Part shown: one piece after another, positions 61,401-64,000 of the stretch
How positions within the stretch are numbered: position 1 is the first letter of the stretch
How the letters are laid out: every line of letters begins with the position of its first letter
Assembly: GCF_027595985.1 (NCBI RefSeq)
Contig: NC_073306.1
Span: 82,447,599 to 82,511,598 of the forward strand
Length of the DNA stretch: 64,000 nt
Source: Sorex araneus
Taxonomy: Eukaryota; Chordata; Mammalia; Eulipotyphla; Soricidae
Reading direction: 5' to 3'
Made by a program: the position numbers and the translations under genes
The notes under the pieces: model-generated
The model's database searches: none
Seen by the model: only the letters and a program-made list of their open reading frames with translations
What the model was told of the DNA's origin: nothing

Positions 61401-62905
61401 AAAGGCAAAATGTCAATGGAAATAGTACTAGATTCTCTCCTACAACTTTCTTTAAAAGAGAAATTTTAAGTTTAAACTTTCCTCCCAATAAGACTAAGGA
61501 CAAATATAACTGTGAGAAAATGAAAAAAAATTACAATGAAGTTAGAACTATGCACCAAAACTAGCAGTTAAGAAAACAACACTAGGGACCCTCTGCGCCT
61601 AAAGACTTTGATTCCAGAGATCTAACACATTCGGGCATCCAGCGCAGCATCCGATAGCAATGCACTGGGACTGCGAACTGGGCTACAACTCTGTGCTGCC
61701 GGGGGTGGATTTTTTTCCTCCCCACCCTGTCTTCCTGCATGGAAAGCGGCAGGCTGGCGGCACCCACGCTGCAGGCGCCATCTTCTGAGACTCCAAACCC
61801 AGAGGTATTCAGTTTTTACTTTTGGGGCTCCCAGGAACTCATGGAAAGGGGGCGTAACCGGCACGCCCTTGGCCCAGATAAATCCAGAGCCGCTGAGCGT
61901 GAAGCGGACCCTCTGCGCCTAAAGACTTTGAATCCAGAGACTTCTTATAGCAATGCACTGGGACTGTGAGCTGGGCTATGTAATTTCTGGCAGAATTTTC
62001 CCTGGACTTTATACAGAAATCCAAATACAGACTTAACATTTATAATTGTCAGCAATGTGAAACGGTTCATTTTGAACAGGTCTGACTTGGGGGGGAAACT
62101 ACAAAAAATAACAGTAAGTTTTTGTTGAAATATTGAAGGGTTTTAATGTAGCAGCCACCTCTCTAGACTGTGAACTAAACAAAAGCCCCACGCTGGCCGA
62201 CGCAGTGTGGCGTACACCATACTATGAGGCGCGGGAAGGGGGATGAGGGGGAAAAAGAAAAAAAAAAAAAGGGAAAAGGAAAAAGGAAAAAAAAAAAGAG
62301 AGAGAGAGTTATGTACTTGTAGCAGTGGGGCTACATATCTCTTCATTCCCAGCAATGAAAAACTAATTATCAAATGTAGTAGGTCTGTCTCTCTTGGGTG
62401 GAAACTCCAACAACTATAGTGAGTTTTGTGTTGAATTATGGAATGTAATCAAGGTAAAGAAAAAATGAAGTGAAATTCATTAGTTATACAGTAGGGGGTA
62501 GGGGGTGGGGGAGGGGGTATACTGGGGTTTTTGGTGGTGGAATATGGGCACTGGTGAAGGGATGGGTGTTTGAATATTGTATAACTGACATATAAACCTA
62601 AGAACTTTGTAACTTTCCACATGGTGATTTAATAAAAAGTTAAAAAAAAACACTAAATTAAGTAGGCAAATTTATTGTTCTGGGGGGGGTTGTTTTGTAA
62701 AATTAAAAGAATCTTATTTTGCAATAAAAGATTAGCATTAATCTCCTTCCTGTGCTGCATTTTTTTTAATTTCACAAGGTATTACCCAGAGCTGTTCTGC
62801 ATAATTTTGGTAGAATTCTGAAAGTTCACTGAACACTTACCTGTAGCCCAATGTTAGTCCTAGTTGCCTCTGCCAACTTGACGATATTTCTAGTGGACTC
62901 AAACT
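39533..62905 (-). CDS. ARHGAP29: ARHGAP29 (PARG1), Rho GTPase-activating protein 29, 3' sixteen coding exons
   Basis: Spliced gene on the minus strand, CDS = join of the sixteen exons listed separately; the 5' end lies outside the window. Joined exons encode 1,035 residues plus a partial codon, against about 1,261 for the human protein, so roughly the first 230 residues are missing. Order (window residues): F-BAR remainder 1-~229, serine-rich linker ~248-362, C1 zinc finger 381-425, RhoGAP ~436-650, low-complexity tail, C-terminal PQFV. ARHGAP29 stimulates GTP hydrolysis mainly on RhoA; the F-BAR part binds curved membrane, and the human C-terminus binds a PDZ domain of the phosphatase PTPN13 (PTPL1). 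It acts downstream of Rap1/Radil/Rasip1 in endothelium, and human variants are linked to orofacial clefting (family knowledge). All junctions are GT-AG and phases match. ARHGAP45 and GMIP share the F-BAR/C1/RhoGAP order, but the sequence and C-terminus fit ARHGAP29. Confidence 0.97.
40562..40700 (+). mobile_element. poly(A)-type SINE, 5' truncated
   Basis: Begins at the B box (AGGTTCGATCCC) and ends in (CAAA)n. Confidence 0.82.
40789..41292 (+). repeat. Unnamed interspersed repeat, copy 2, split by a SINE
   Basis: Same family and order as 28390-28765, interrupted by the poly(A) SINE at 40911-41078. Lies in the last ARHGAP29 intron, antisense to the gene. Confidence 0.6.
40911..41078 (+). mobile_element. 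poly(A)-type SINE
   Basis: Splits the unnamed repeat; target duplication GGATCATTCTAAG versus GGACCATTCTAAG. Confidence 0.9.
41302..41480 (-). mobile_element. poly(A)-type SINE
   Basis: GGGACCACACATGGCGGTAC to ACATAACTCTGGCTCC. Confidence 0.85.
41749..41857 (-). CDS. ARHGAP29: ARHGAP29 in-window exon 15 (tail)
   Basis: 36 codons (window 706-741), DIRTSVSESK to HDASFT, ending in the first base of a split Asp codon. Polar, probably disordered. Acceptor ATCAACAG, donor GTGAGT. Confidence 0.93.
41987..42317 (-). CDS. ARHGAP29: ARHGAP29 in-window exon 14 (end of RhoGAP)
   Basis: Completes the split Arg codon, then 110 codons (window 596-705), VVDHSEENKM to FFSSKE. N609 in NSKNLGVIFG is the conserved RhoGAP asparagine; the domain ends near LVEFLITYSP. 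The rest (SPEERESEHS) starts the disordered tail. Acceptor CTTCACAG, donor GTGAGT. Reading through the donor gives a spurious extension of about 20 residues. Confidence 0.97.
42990..43130 (-). mobile_element. poly(A)-type SINE, old
   Basis: CACACCCATCAGGCTCAG, GACTCCTGGTGGGACTGG. Confidence 0.65.
43303..43480 (+). mobile_element. poly(A)-type SINE
   Basis: GGGGCACAGTGACAGGTAGG, B box GATTCGATTCAC, (AAAAC) tail; ends 7 bases before exon 13's 3' border. Confidence 0.85.
43487..43719 (-). CDS. ARHGAP29: ARHGAP29 in-window exon 13 (RhoGAP)
   Basis: 77 codons (window 518-594) plus the first two bases of a split Arg codon, LPEPFILFRL to FLLAHLK. LPEPF is the RhoGAP signature loop following K512, and the NFNSLHFLLAHLKR helix is conserved. 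Acceptor TTCTTTAG, donor GTAAGA. Confidence 0.97.
43787..43965 (+). mobile_element. poly(A)-type SINE
   Basis: GGAGCCGCAGCAATAGTACAG to AACCCCAACCAAACAAAAA. Confidence 0.87.
44000..44135 (+). mobile_element. poly(A)-type SINE, diverged
   Basis: GAGGCTGGGAGATACCTCAC, AATTTGATTCCTAGC. Confidence 0.6.
44250..44425 (+). mobile_element. poly(A)-type SINE
   Basis: GCGCTGGAGTAATAATACAC to GGCCCAAACCCCAAAATAAG. Confidence 0.83.
44727..44870 (+). mobile_element. poly(A)-type SINE, internally deleted
   Basis: GGGCTGGAGAAATAGTACAGC joined to CCCCCAGCATCCTATATGG; lacks the B box. Confidence 0.87.
45385..45522 (-). mobile_element. poly(A)-type SINE
   Basis: GGGCCACACAGCAGTGCTC to ACTATCACTCTGGTCCC. 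Confidence 0.82.
45700..45950 (-). mobile_element. SINE-like relic, old
   Basis: Only the right end is convincing: AACCAGGGCTGGCTGCACGC, CAAGGCACATGCTTC, CCTCTCCAGTCCC. Confidence 0.5.
46310..46500 (+). mobile_element. poly(A)-type SINE with internal insertion
   Basis: GGGCTGAAGAGACAGCACAG, TATATGGCCCTCTGAGCAC, then about 65 foreign bases, then GCCAGGAGTAGCCCTGAGC. Confidence 0.75.
47442..47615 (+). mobile_element. poly(A)-type SINE
   Basis: GAGGCTGGAGAGATAGTACAG; C-rich middle; followed after a short gap by a younger SINE in the same orientation. Confidence 0.87.
47642..47824 (+). mobile_element. poly(A)-type SINE, young
   Basis: Near-identical to the copy at 7054; target duplication AAAGGAGTTCTC on both sides. 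Confidence 0.96.
47875..48035 (+). mobile_element. poly(A)-type SINE
   Basis: GGGCTGGAGACATAGTATAGC to TGCGGCCCAAAATCAAAAC; deleted before the tail. Confidence 0.85.
48462..48632. repeat. Intronic direct duplication, left copy
   Basis: About 170 bp from AACCTTCCACACCATCCAC to CAAGCAGTAGCCAGGGTTGA, including a T-run and TCACAGTGTTGCTTGGGG. Repeated at 49462-49631 with only a few substitutions and a shorter T-run. Confidence 0.9.
49462..49631. repeat. Intronic direct duplication, right copy
   Basis: Second copy of 48462-48632, starting exactly 1000 bases downstream; differences include A to G in CATTCGAG and T to C in TTTACAGG. Intervening DNA is not duplicated as far as I can see. Confidence 0.9.
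49752..49977 (-). mobile_element. Non-poly(A) SINE in ARHGAP29 intron
   Basis: Reverse orientation: tail CACTGTCACTGTCATCC on plus at 49752, body GGAATATGCCACGG, head TACTATCGCTCCAGC at 49963-49977. Target duplication ATGAGAAATGAGT at 49739-49751 and 49978-49990, exact over 13 bp. Confidence 0.88.
50127..50264 (-). CDS. ARHGAP29: ARHGAP29 in-window exon 12 (RhoGAP catalytic exon)
   Basis: 46 codons (window 472-517), GIYRVCGNKI to LKLYLRQ. Contains the arginine finger R475 in GIYRVCG and the conserved Lys (K512) before LRQLPEP; these residues place the catalytic arginine in the Rho active site and stabilise the interface. Phase 0 at both ends; acceptor CTTCAAG, donor GTAAAG. About 6.4 kb of SINE-dense intron separates it from the next exon. 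Confidence 0.97.
50505..50687 (-). mobile_element. poly(A)-type SINE
   Basis: Target duplication CCCTTTACTTCTT versus CCCTTCACTTCTT; long T-rich tail at 50465-50520. Antisense-paired partners nearby in the intron are all plus. Confidence 0.93.
50759..50947 (-). CDS. ARHGAP29: ARHGAP29 in-window exon 11 (end of C1, start of RhoGAP)
   Basis: 63 codons (window 409-471), CLLVCHRKCL to ALCLQ. Completes the C1 zinc sites with C409, H414, C417 and C425 (C-x2-C-x4-H-x2-C-x7-C across the splice), then starts RhoGAP at about L436 (HLFGAEF). Phase 0 at both ends. Acceptor CTTGTAG, donor GTACAT. Confidence 0.97.
51149..51288 (-). CDS. ARHGAP29: ARHGAP29 in-window exon 10 (first half of C1)
   Basis: 46 codons (window 363-408), PNSLGAFKKT to GVECEE. 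Supplies the first zinc ligands of the C1 domain: H381, C392, C395 and C406 (pattern H-x10-C-x2-C-x10-C). The domain is split by the intron after E408. As an atypical C1 it would not be expected to bind diacylglycerol strongly (family inference). Acceptor TTTAAG, donor GTAAGA. Confidence 0.96.
51991..52089 (-). CDS. ARHGAP29: ARHGAP29 in-window exon 9 (linker)
   Basis: 32 codons (window 330-361), DFHRKLPRTP to PPSPSEA, with split Gly codons on both sides. Proline-directed sites (RTPSS, PPSPS) suggest kinase targets (inference). Acceptor TTTTAG, donor GTATTT. Confidence 0.94.
52090..53231. other. ARHGAP29 intron, unique part
   Basis: More than 1.1 kb without recognisable repeats up to the solo LTR. 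Other repeat-poor intronic stretches are 42318-42989, 46501-47441, 51289-51990, 54211-54837 and 58381-59019; nothing gene-like in them. Confidence 0.5.
53232..53237 (+). repeat. 6-bp target duplication (TTAAAT), left of intronic solo LTR
   Basis: TTAAAT, repeated at 53616-53621 just after the LTR. Confidence 0.82.
53238..53615 (-). mobile_element. Solo LTR in ARHGAP29 intron, sense to the gene
   Basis: 378 bp bounded TGT...ACA (minus strand begins TGTAGGGAGCC and ends GGACCCCACA) with a 6-bp target duplication. Minus strand carries AGTATAAGTATTG (TATA-like) and GTGAATAAACTC (polyadenylation hexamer AATAAA at 53356-53361). A 22-bp unit starting GCAGATCAGGCATGGGCG is tandemly doubled at 53443-53485, as is common in U3 enhancers. 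No internal viral sequence. It differs from the LTR at 6860. Confidence 0.85.
53811..53985 (+). mobile_element. poly(A)-type SINE, young
   Basis: Target duplication AAGAAAGAATGC on both sides; 14-A tail. Confidence 0.95.
54066..54210 (-). mobile_element. poly(A)-type SINE
   Basis: GGGGCCACATTTGGCTGTGC to CACTGTCTCTCTAGTCCC; faces the plus copy at 53811. Confidence 0.85.
54838..54942 (-). CDS. ARHGAP29: ARHGAP29 in-window exon 8 (serine-rich linker)
   Basis: 34 codons (window 295-328) between two split Gly codons, PSFTRSWTFG to SESISP. Contains the dense run SDSESTGGSSESRSLDS, a likely phosphorylation hot spot (inference from composition). Acceptor TTAAAG, donor GTACCT. The intron that follows in the transcript holds the sense solo LTR at 53238-53615. 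Confidence 0.94.
55050..55175 (-). mobile_element. poly(A)-type SINE, old
   Basis: TTTTGGGCCAAAACCTGTG, CATGCAAGGCAAATGCC. Confidence 0.7.
55354..55493 (-). CDS. ARHGAP29: ARHGAP29 in-window exon 7 (linker)
   Basis: Starts with the third base of the split Gly codon, encodes 46 residues (window 248-293) HVNKQLTGSP to SNSVDMT, and ends with the first base of another Gly codon. Ser/Asp/Glu-rich and probably disordered, linking F-BAR to C1. Acceptor TTTTTTAG, donor GTAGTT. Confidence 0.93.
55714..55765 (+). mobile_element. SINE head fragment
   Basis: GGGGCTAGAGAGATAGTACAG to CTTGCAGC only. Confidence 0.75.
55818..55978 (-). mobile_element. poly(A)-type SINE
   Basis: GGGACCACCCCTGGTGATGC to TTATTCCAATCCCC. 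Confidence 0.8.
56065..56192 (-). mobile_element. poly(A)-type SINE, deleted
   Basis: CCAACCTGGCGGTGCTCAGG joined to GGCTCATATGGGATG. Confidence 0.78.
56390..56547 (-). CDS. ARHGAP29: ARHGAP29 in-window exon 6 (end of F-BAR)
   Basis: 52 full codons (window 195-246) plus the first two bases of a split Gly codon. It runs from VTVNLFQMQQ through YDPGQEYSEF, the usual closing segment of this F-BAR family, to EEEKVD. It has a short Gln run (QMQQQQ). Acceptor GTCGTAG, donor GTAAGA. Confidence 0.95.
56612..56805 (+). mobile_element. poly(A)-type SINE
   Basis: GGGGCCGGAGAGATAGTACAGC; possible target duplication TTCATT. Starts 65 bases from exon 6. Confidence 0.88.
56918..57085 (+). mobile_element. 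poly(A)-type SINE, diverged
   Basis: CTGCAGCCACAGTACAGAGG, B box GGGTTCAATCCCC intact. Confidence 0.8.
57125..57395 (-). mobile_element. Two minus SINE pieces (57125-57220 and 57238-57395)
   Basis: First: CACCAGTGGTGTTTGGG...GAACCAGGGCC. Second: GGCCACAGCCGATGGTGC to TCTCTCTCTCTAGCCCC. Opposed to the plus copy at 56918. Confidence 0.72.
57630..57835 (+). mobile_element. poly(A)-type SINE with internal 60-bp insertion
   Basis: GGGGCTGGAGCAGTAGTAAAG; B box GGTTCAATGCC; foreign bases at about 57730-57785. A diverged head also sits at 57490-57600. Confidence 0.78.
58050..58170 (+). mobile_element. SINE, very diverged
   Basis: GGCAAGGAAGATAGTTCAAAG, AAGTTTGATCCTGCC. Confidence 0.5.
58280..58380 (-). 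mobile_element. SINE, 3' missing
   Basis: TGCTCAGGGATTACTCTTGG to GGATCAGCATGGGCAAGC. Confidence 0.7.
59020..59155 (-). mobile_element. poly(A)-type SINE, deleted
   Basis: GGGGGCACACATAGCAATG, GTATGGGATGCTGG. Confidence 0.8.
59352..59489 (-). CDS. ARHGAP29: ARHGAP29 in-window exon 5 (F-BAR)
   Basis: 46 codons (window 149-194), VEEANELYKV to CDLTLKA, phase 0 at both ends. It carries the conserved NVEERRNDLE helix of the F-BAR dimer. Acceptor CCTGAAG, donor GTAAGT. Confidence 0.96.
59550..59720 (+). mobile_element. poly(A)-type SINE, 5' truncated
   Basis: Begins inside the A box (GGTACAGCAGGTAGGGTG); tail CAAAACAAAACAAA. Ends about 60 bases upstream (transcript sense) of exon 5. Confidence 0.85.
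59938..60110 (-). mobile_element. poly(A)-type SINE
   Basis: TTTTTTTTTTGG tail side, GGGGTCACACTCAGCTTTGC. Confidence 0.78.
60155..60345 (+). mobile_element. SINE with AGCATT repeats, diverged
   Basis: AGTGGTAGAGCGTTAGCCTTG then three CAGCATTAACATTAG-like units, then GAGCCCTGGCATAGG. Confidence 0.5.
60515..60660 (-). mobile_element. MER5A-like hAT relic in ARHGAP29 intron
   Basis: CAGGAGCAGCACCACCTTGG, GTGTTAGAAACACAAGC, GGGCCCTATCCTAG, TCCAGCAGTCTGGTTTTAC follow MER5A order. Ends about 50 bases from exon 4. Confidence 0.62.
60714..60902 (-). CDS. ARHGAP29: ARHGAP29 in-window exon 4 (F-BAR coiled coil)
   Basis: 63 codons (window 86-148), LETETALKKA to EEEALQK, phase 0 at both ends. The sequence is a Lys/Glu-rich amphipathic helix interrupted by a Ser-Ser-Ser-Gly-Gly loop near window residues 137-141, matching the loop in the human protein. 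Acceptor GTGTAG, donor GTAATG. Confidence 0.96.
61108..61188 (-). CDS. ARHGAP29: ARHGAP29 in-window exon 3 (F-BAR)
   Basis: Short exon of exactly 27 codons (window 59-85), PLLGRKNEME to KQEQNKM, very rich in charged residues and part of a long F-BAR coiled helix. Donor is GTTAGT, weaker than the GTAAGT of its neighbours; acceptor TTGATAG. Phase 0 at both ends, so skipping it would keep frame (inference). Confidence 0.94.
61280..61390 (-). CDS. ARHGAP29: ARHGAP29 in-window exon 2 (F-BAR)
   Basis: Encodes 37 residues (window 22-58), EFMPLQSLF to NKFVQ, phase 0 at both ends. Acceptor TTTTAG, donor GTAAAA. It forms part of the F-BAR helices, with the QQLQQ heptad-like run expected there. The preceding intron carries the ORF-less retroposon at 61583-62647. 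Confidence 0.95.
61583..62647 (+). mobile_element. ORF-less retroposon with L1-type 3' end
   Basis: About 1.06 kb in an ARHGAP29 intron. The 5' part holds a module repeated at 61585 and 61909 (GACCCTCTGCGCCTAAAGAC, then AGCAATGCACTGGGACTG). The 3' part (GGGCACTGGTGAAGGGATGG, TGGTGATTTAATAAAA, A-tail) is like the 3' UTR of the L1s here. No ORF1 or ORF2. Possible short target duplication AACACTA either side. Related to 27040-27535. Confidence 0.68.
62841..62905 (-). CDS. ARHGAP29: ARHGAP29 in-window exon 1 (F-BAR)
   Basis: Most 5' exon visible. It begins with the last two bases of a split Glu codon and encodes 21 residues starting FESTRN and ending NIGLQ, inside the F-BAR helical domain. A pyrimidine-rich acceptor ending TTTTCAG precedes it and the donor is GTAAGTG. 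The exon that should precede it (WVEKKLNLE in human) is not in 62906-64000. Confidence 0.93.
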
Positions 62906-62982
62906 CTGAAAAGGTCAAAAAAGATATCAGAAGGTAAACTTAACTTTTGTCCCCAAAAGTGATTACAAGCATCCGAACATAG

Positions 62983-63055
62983 CTCAGTGTCAAAGAACCT
63001 GGCAACACGTATGAGGTCTTATACTCAATCCTGAACACTACAGAAAAAAATTAAG
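62983..63055 (+). mobile_element. tRNA-Ala-like SINE relic in ARHGAP29 intron
   Basis: ACATAGCTCAGTGTCAAAG, ACACGTATGAGG, ATACTCAATCCTGAACAC, A-run; diverged. Confidence 0.4.
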
Positions 63056-63304
63056 TAATTGCAAAGATCTGTCCAAAGCATGGTAGAAATCTCTGTAATT
63101 CTTAAATAGAGGGGTTAATTCCAATTAAACTTTCAAAATACACTTGTCAGTGAAAAGACCTCACCGCTCTAGAATGTGAGACCTGGACATGTGTACTTTC
63201 CTATCATCAAACAATCCAGATCACTCTGATGGACACTCCTATTAAGAGCAAATAACGTGACAGAAAAATCAGAGGCTAAAAAAAAAAAAATCAGAGGCTT
63301 TGGG

Positions 63305-63500
63305 TAAAGTCTATACTCTTGTAGTTCCTACTCTGTGATCCTAGGCAAATCTGTTCTCTGACCTTAGACCAATTAGACTTGTTTTGTTTGCTTCAACTTT
63401 AAAAAGTTGGGAAATGACTCATCCTGCTCACCTTGCAGGGTTTGGGTAAAGAATAAATGAGATAATAAATGTGAAAGCATGCTGTCAGCCGTAAAACACT
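63305..63500 (+). mobile_element. MIR relic in ARHGAP29 intron
   Basis: CTGTGATCCTAGGCAAATC, AACTTTAAAAAGTTGGGAAA, ACCTTGCAGGGTTTGGG, AATAAATGAGATAATAAATG in MIR order. Confidence 0.75.
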
Positions 63501-63533
63501 GGGAAGATAGACACTATTAAAATCTTCTTTATG

Positions 63534-63705
63534 GGGGCTGAAGCGATAGCACAGCGGGTAGGGCATTTGCCTTGCATGCGGCCGACCCGGGTTCAATTCC
63601 CAGCATCCCATTATGATTCCCTGAGCACCGCCAGGAGTAATTCCTCAGTGCAGAGCCAGGAGTAACCCCTGTGCATTGCCAGGTGTGACCCCCTAAAATA
63701 AAAAA
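63534..63705 (+). mobile_element. poly(A)-type SINE
   Basis: Near-consensus, GGGGCTGAAGCGATAGCACAG to ACCCCCTAAAATAAAAAAAG; imperfect target duplication ATCTTCTTTATG versus ATGTTCTCTATG. Confidence 0.93.
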
Positions 63706-63872
63706 AGATGTTCTCTATGTTTCCACTGTCTTCTGTTCATATAACTATTGTGGCTTTATATCAGTTTATATAGGATTATACTTTTTTTAACATAGCAGAT
63801 TTTCCTTAGTGGTTATGTTATCCATAACATAACATGATTTTCCTTAGTGGTTAAATAATTTTGTCTTAAGAC

Positions 63873-63875
<3 letters not shown>

Positions 63876-63905
<30 letters not shown>
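63876..63905. repeat. (CA)n microsatellite
   Basis: About 14 CA units in the first in-window intron. Confidence 0.95.
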
Positions 63906-63907
<2 letters not shown>

Positions 63908-64000
63908 AGTAGTTGAACCATAGTAACATTTAGTAAGAACACTTAAAAGTCTTCCTATTTCAAGAAGAAAAAAAAAGTTAATGTTATTCACTACAGTGAA

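Noticed and set aside
62906..64000. A further upstream ARHGAP29 coding exon
   Set aside because: Nothing encoding the expected preceding F-BAR residues with splice borders was seen.

Overview
This is a window of mammalian nuclear DNA, most likely from a shrew (family Soricidae, for example Sorex). The host call is inferred from about 60 copies of one tRNA-derived SINE. Its head carries A-box- and B-box-like promoter sequences, and its body matches my memory of the shrew SOR-type SINE. MIR and MER5-type relics fit a placental mammal. Nothing is bacterial or phage-like: there are no operons, no CRISPR array and no functional RNA gene.

Right part (about 38.3-64.0 kb): the 3' two thirds of one gene on the minus strand, ARHGAP29 (PARG1), a RhoA-directed GTPase-activating protein. 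I placed sixteen coding exons with GT-AG borders and matching phases. Joined, they give 1,035 residues plus a partial first codon: the rest of an F-BAR domain, a serine-rich linker, a C1 zinc finger, a RhoGAP domain with its arginine finger, a long tail and a C-terminal PDZ ligand (PQFV). The 5' exons lie beyond base 64000. Introns hold many SINEs, one sense-oriented solo LTR, an ORF-less retroposon of about 1 kb, an unexplained 170-bp direct duplication and a MER5A-like relic.

Left part (about 1-38.3 kb): intergenic DNA downstream of ARHGAP29. By human gene order ABCA4 would come next, but no ABCA4 exon was recognised. It is a stack of mobile elements: a 5'-inverted (twin-primed) young L1 with a 16-bp target duplication; an older L1 split by a solo LTR that was itself hit by a SINE; several 3' ends of the same L1 lineage carrying (CT)n/(GA)n tracts at one shared position; and microsatellites grown from element tails.

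Most worth a second look is a second retroposon family (3.53, 4.96, 19.74, 20.65, 24.75 and 49.75 kb). It ends in GACAGTG-type repeats with no poly(A), is flanked by target duplications, and in three copies carries the same tRNA-type head as the poly(A) SINE. That suggests one head served by two different LINE machineries. I found no new protein-coding system.
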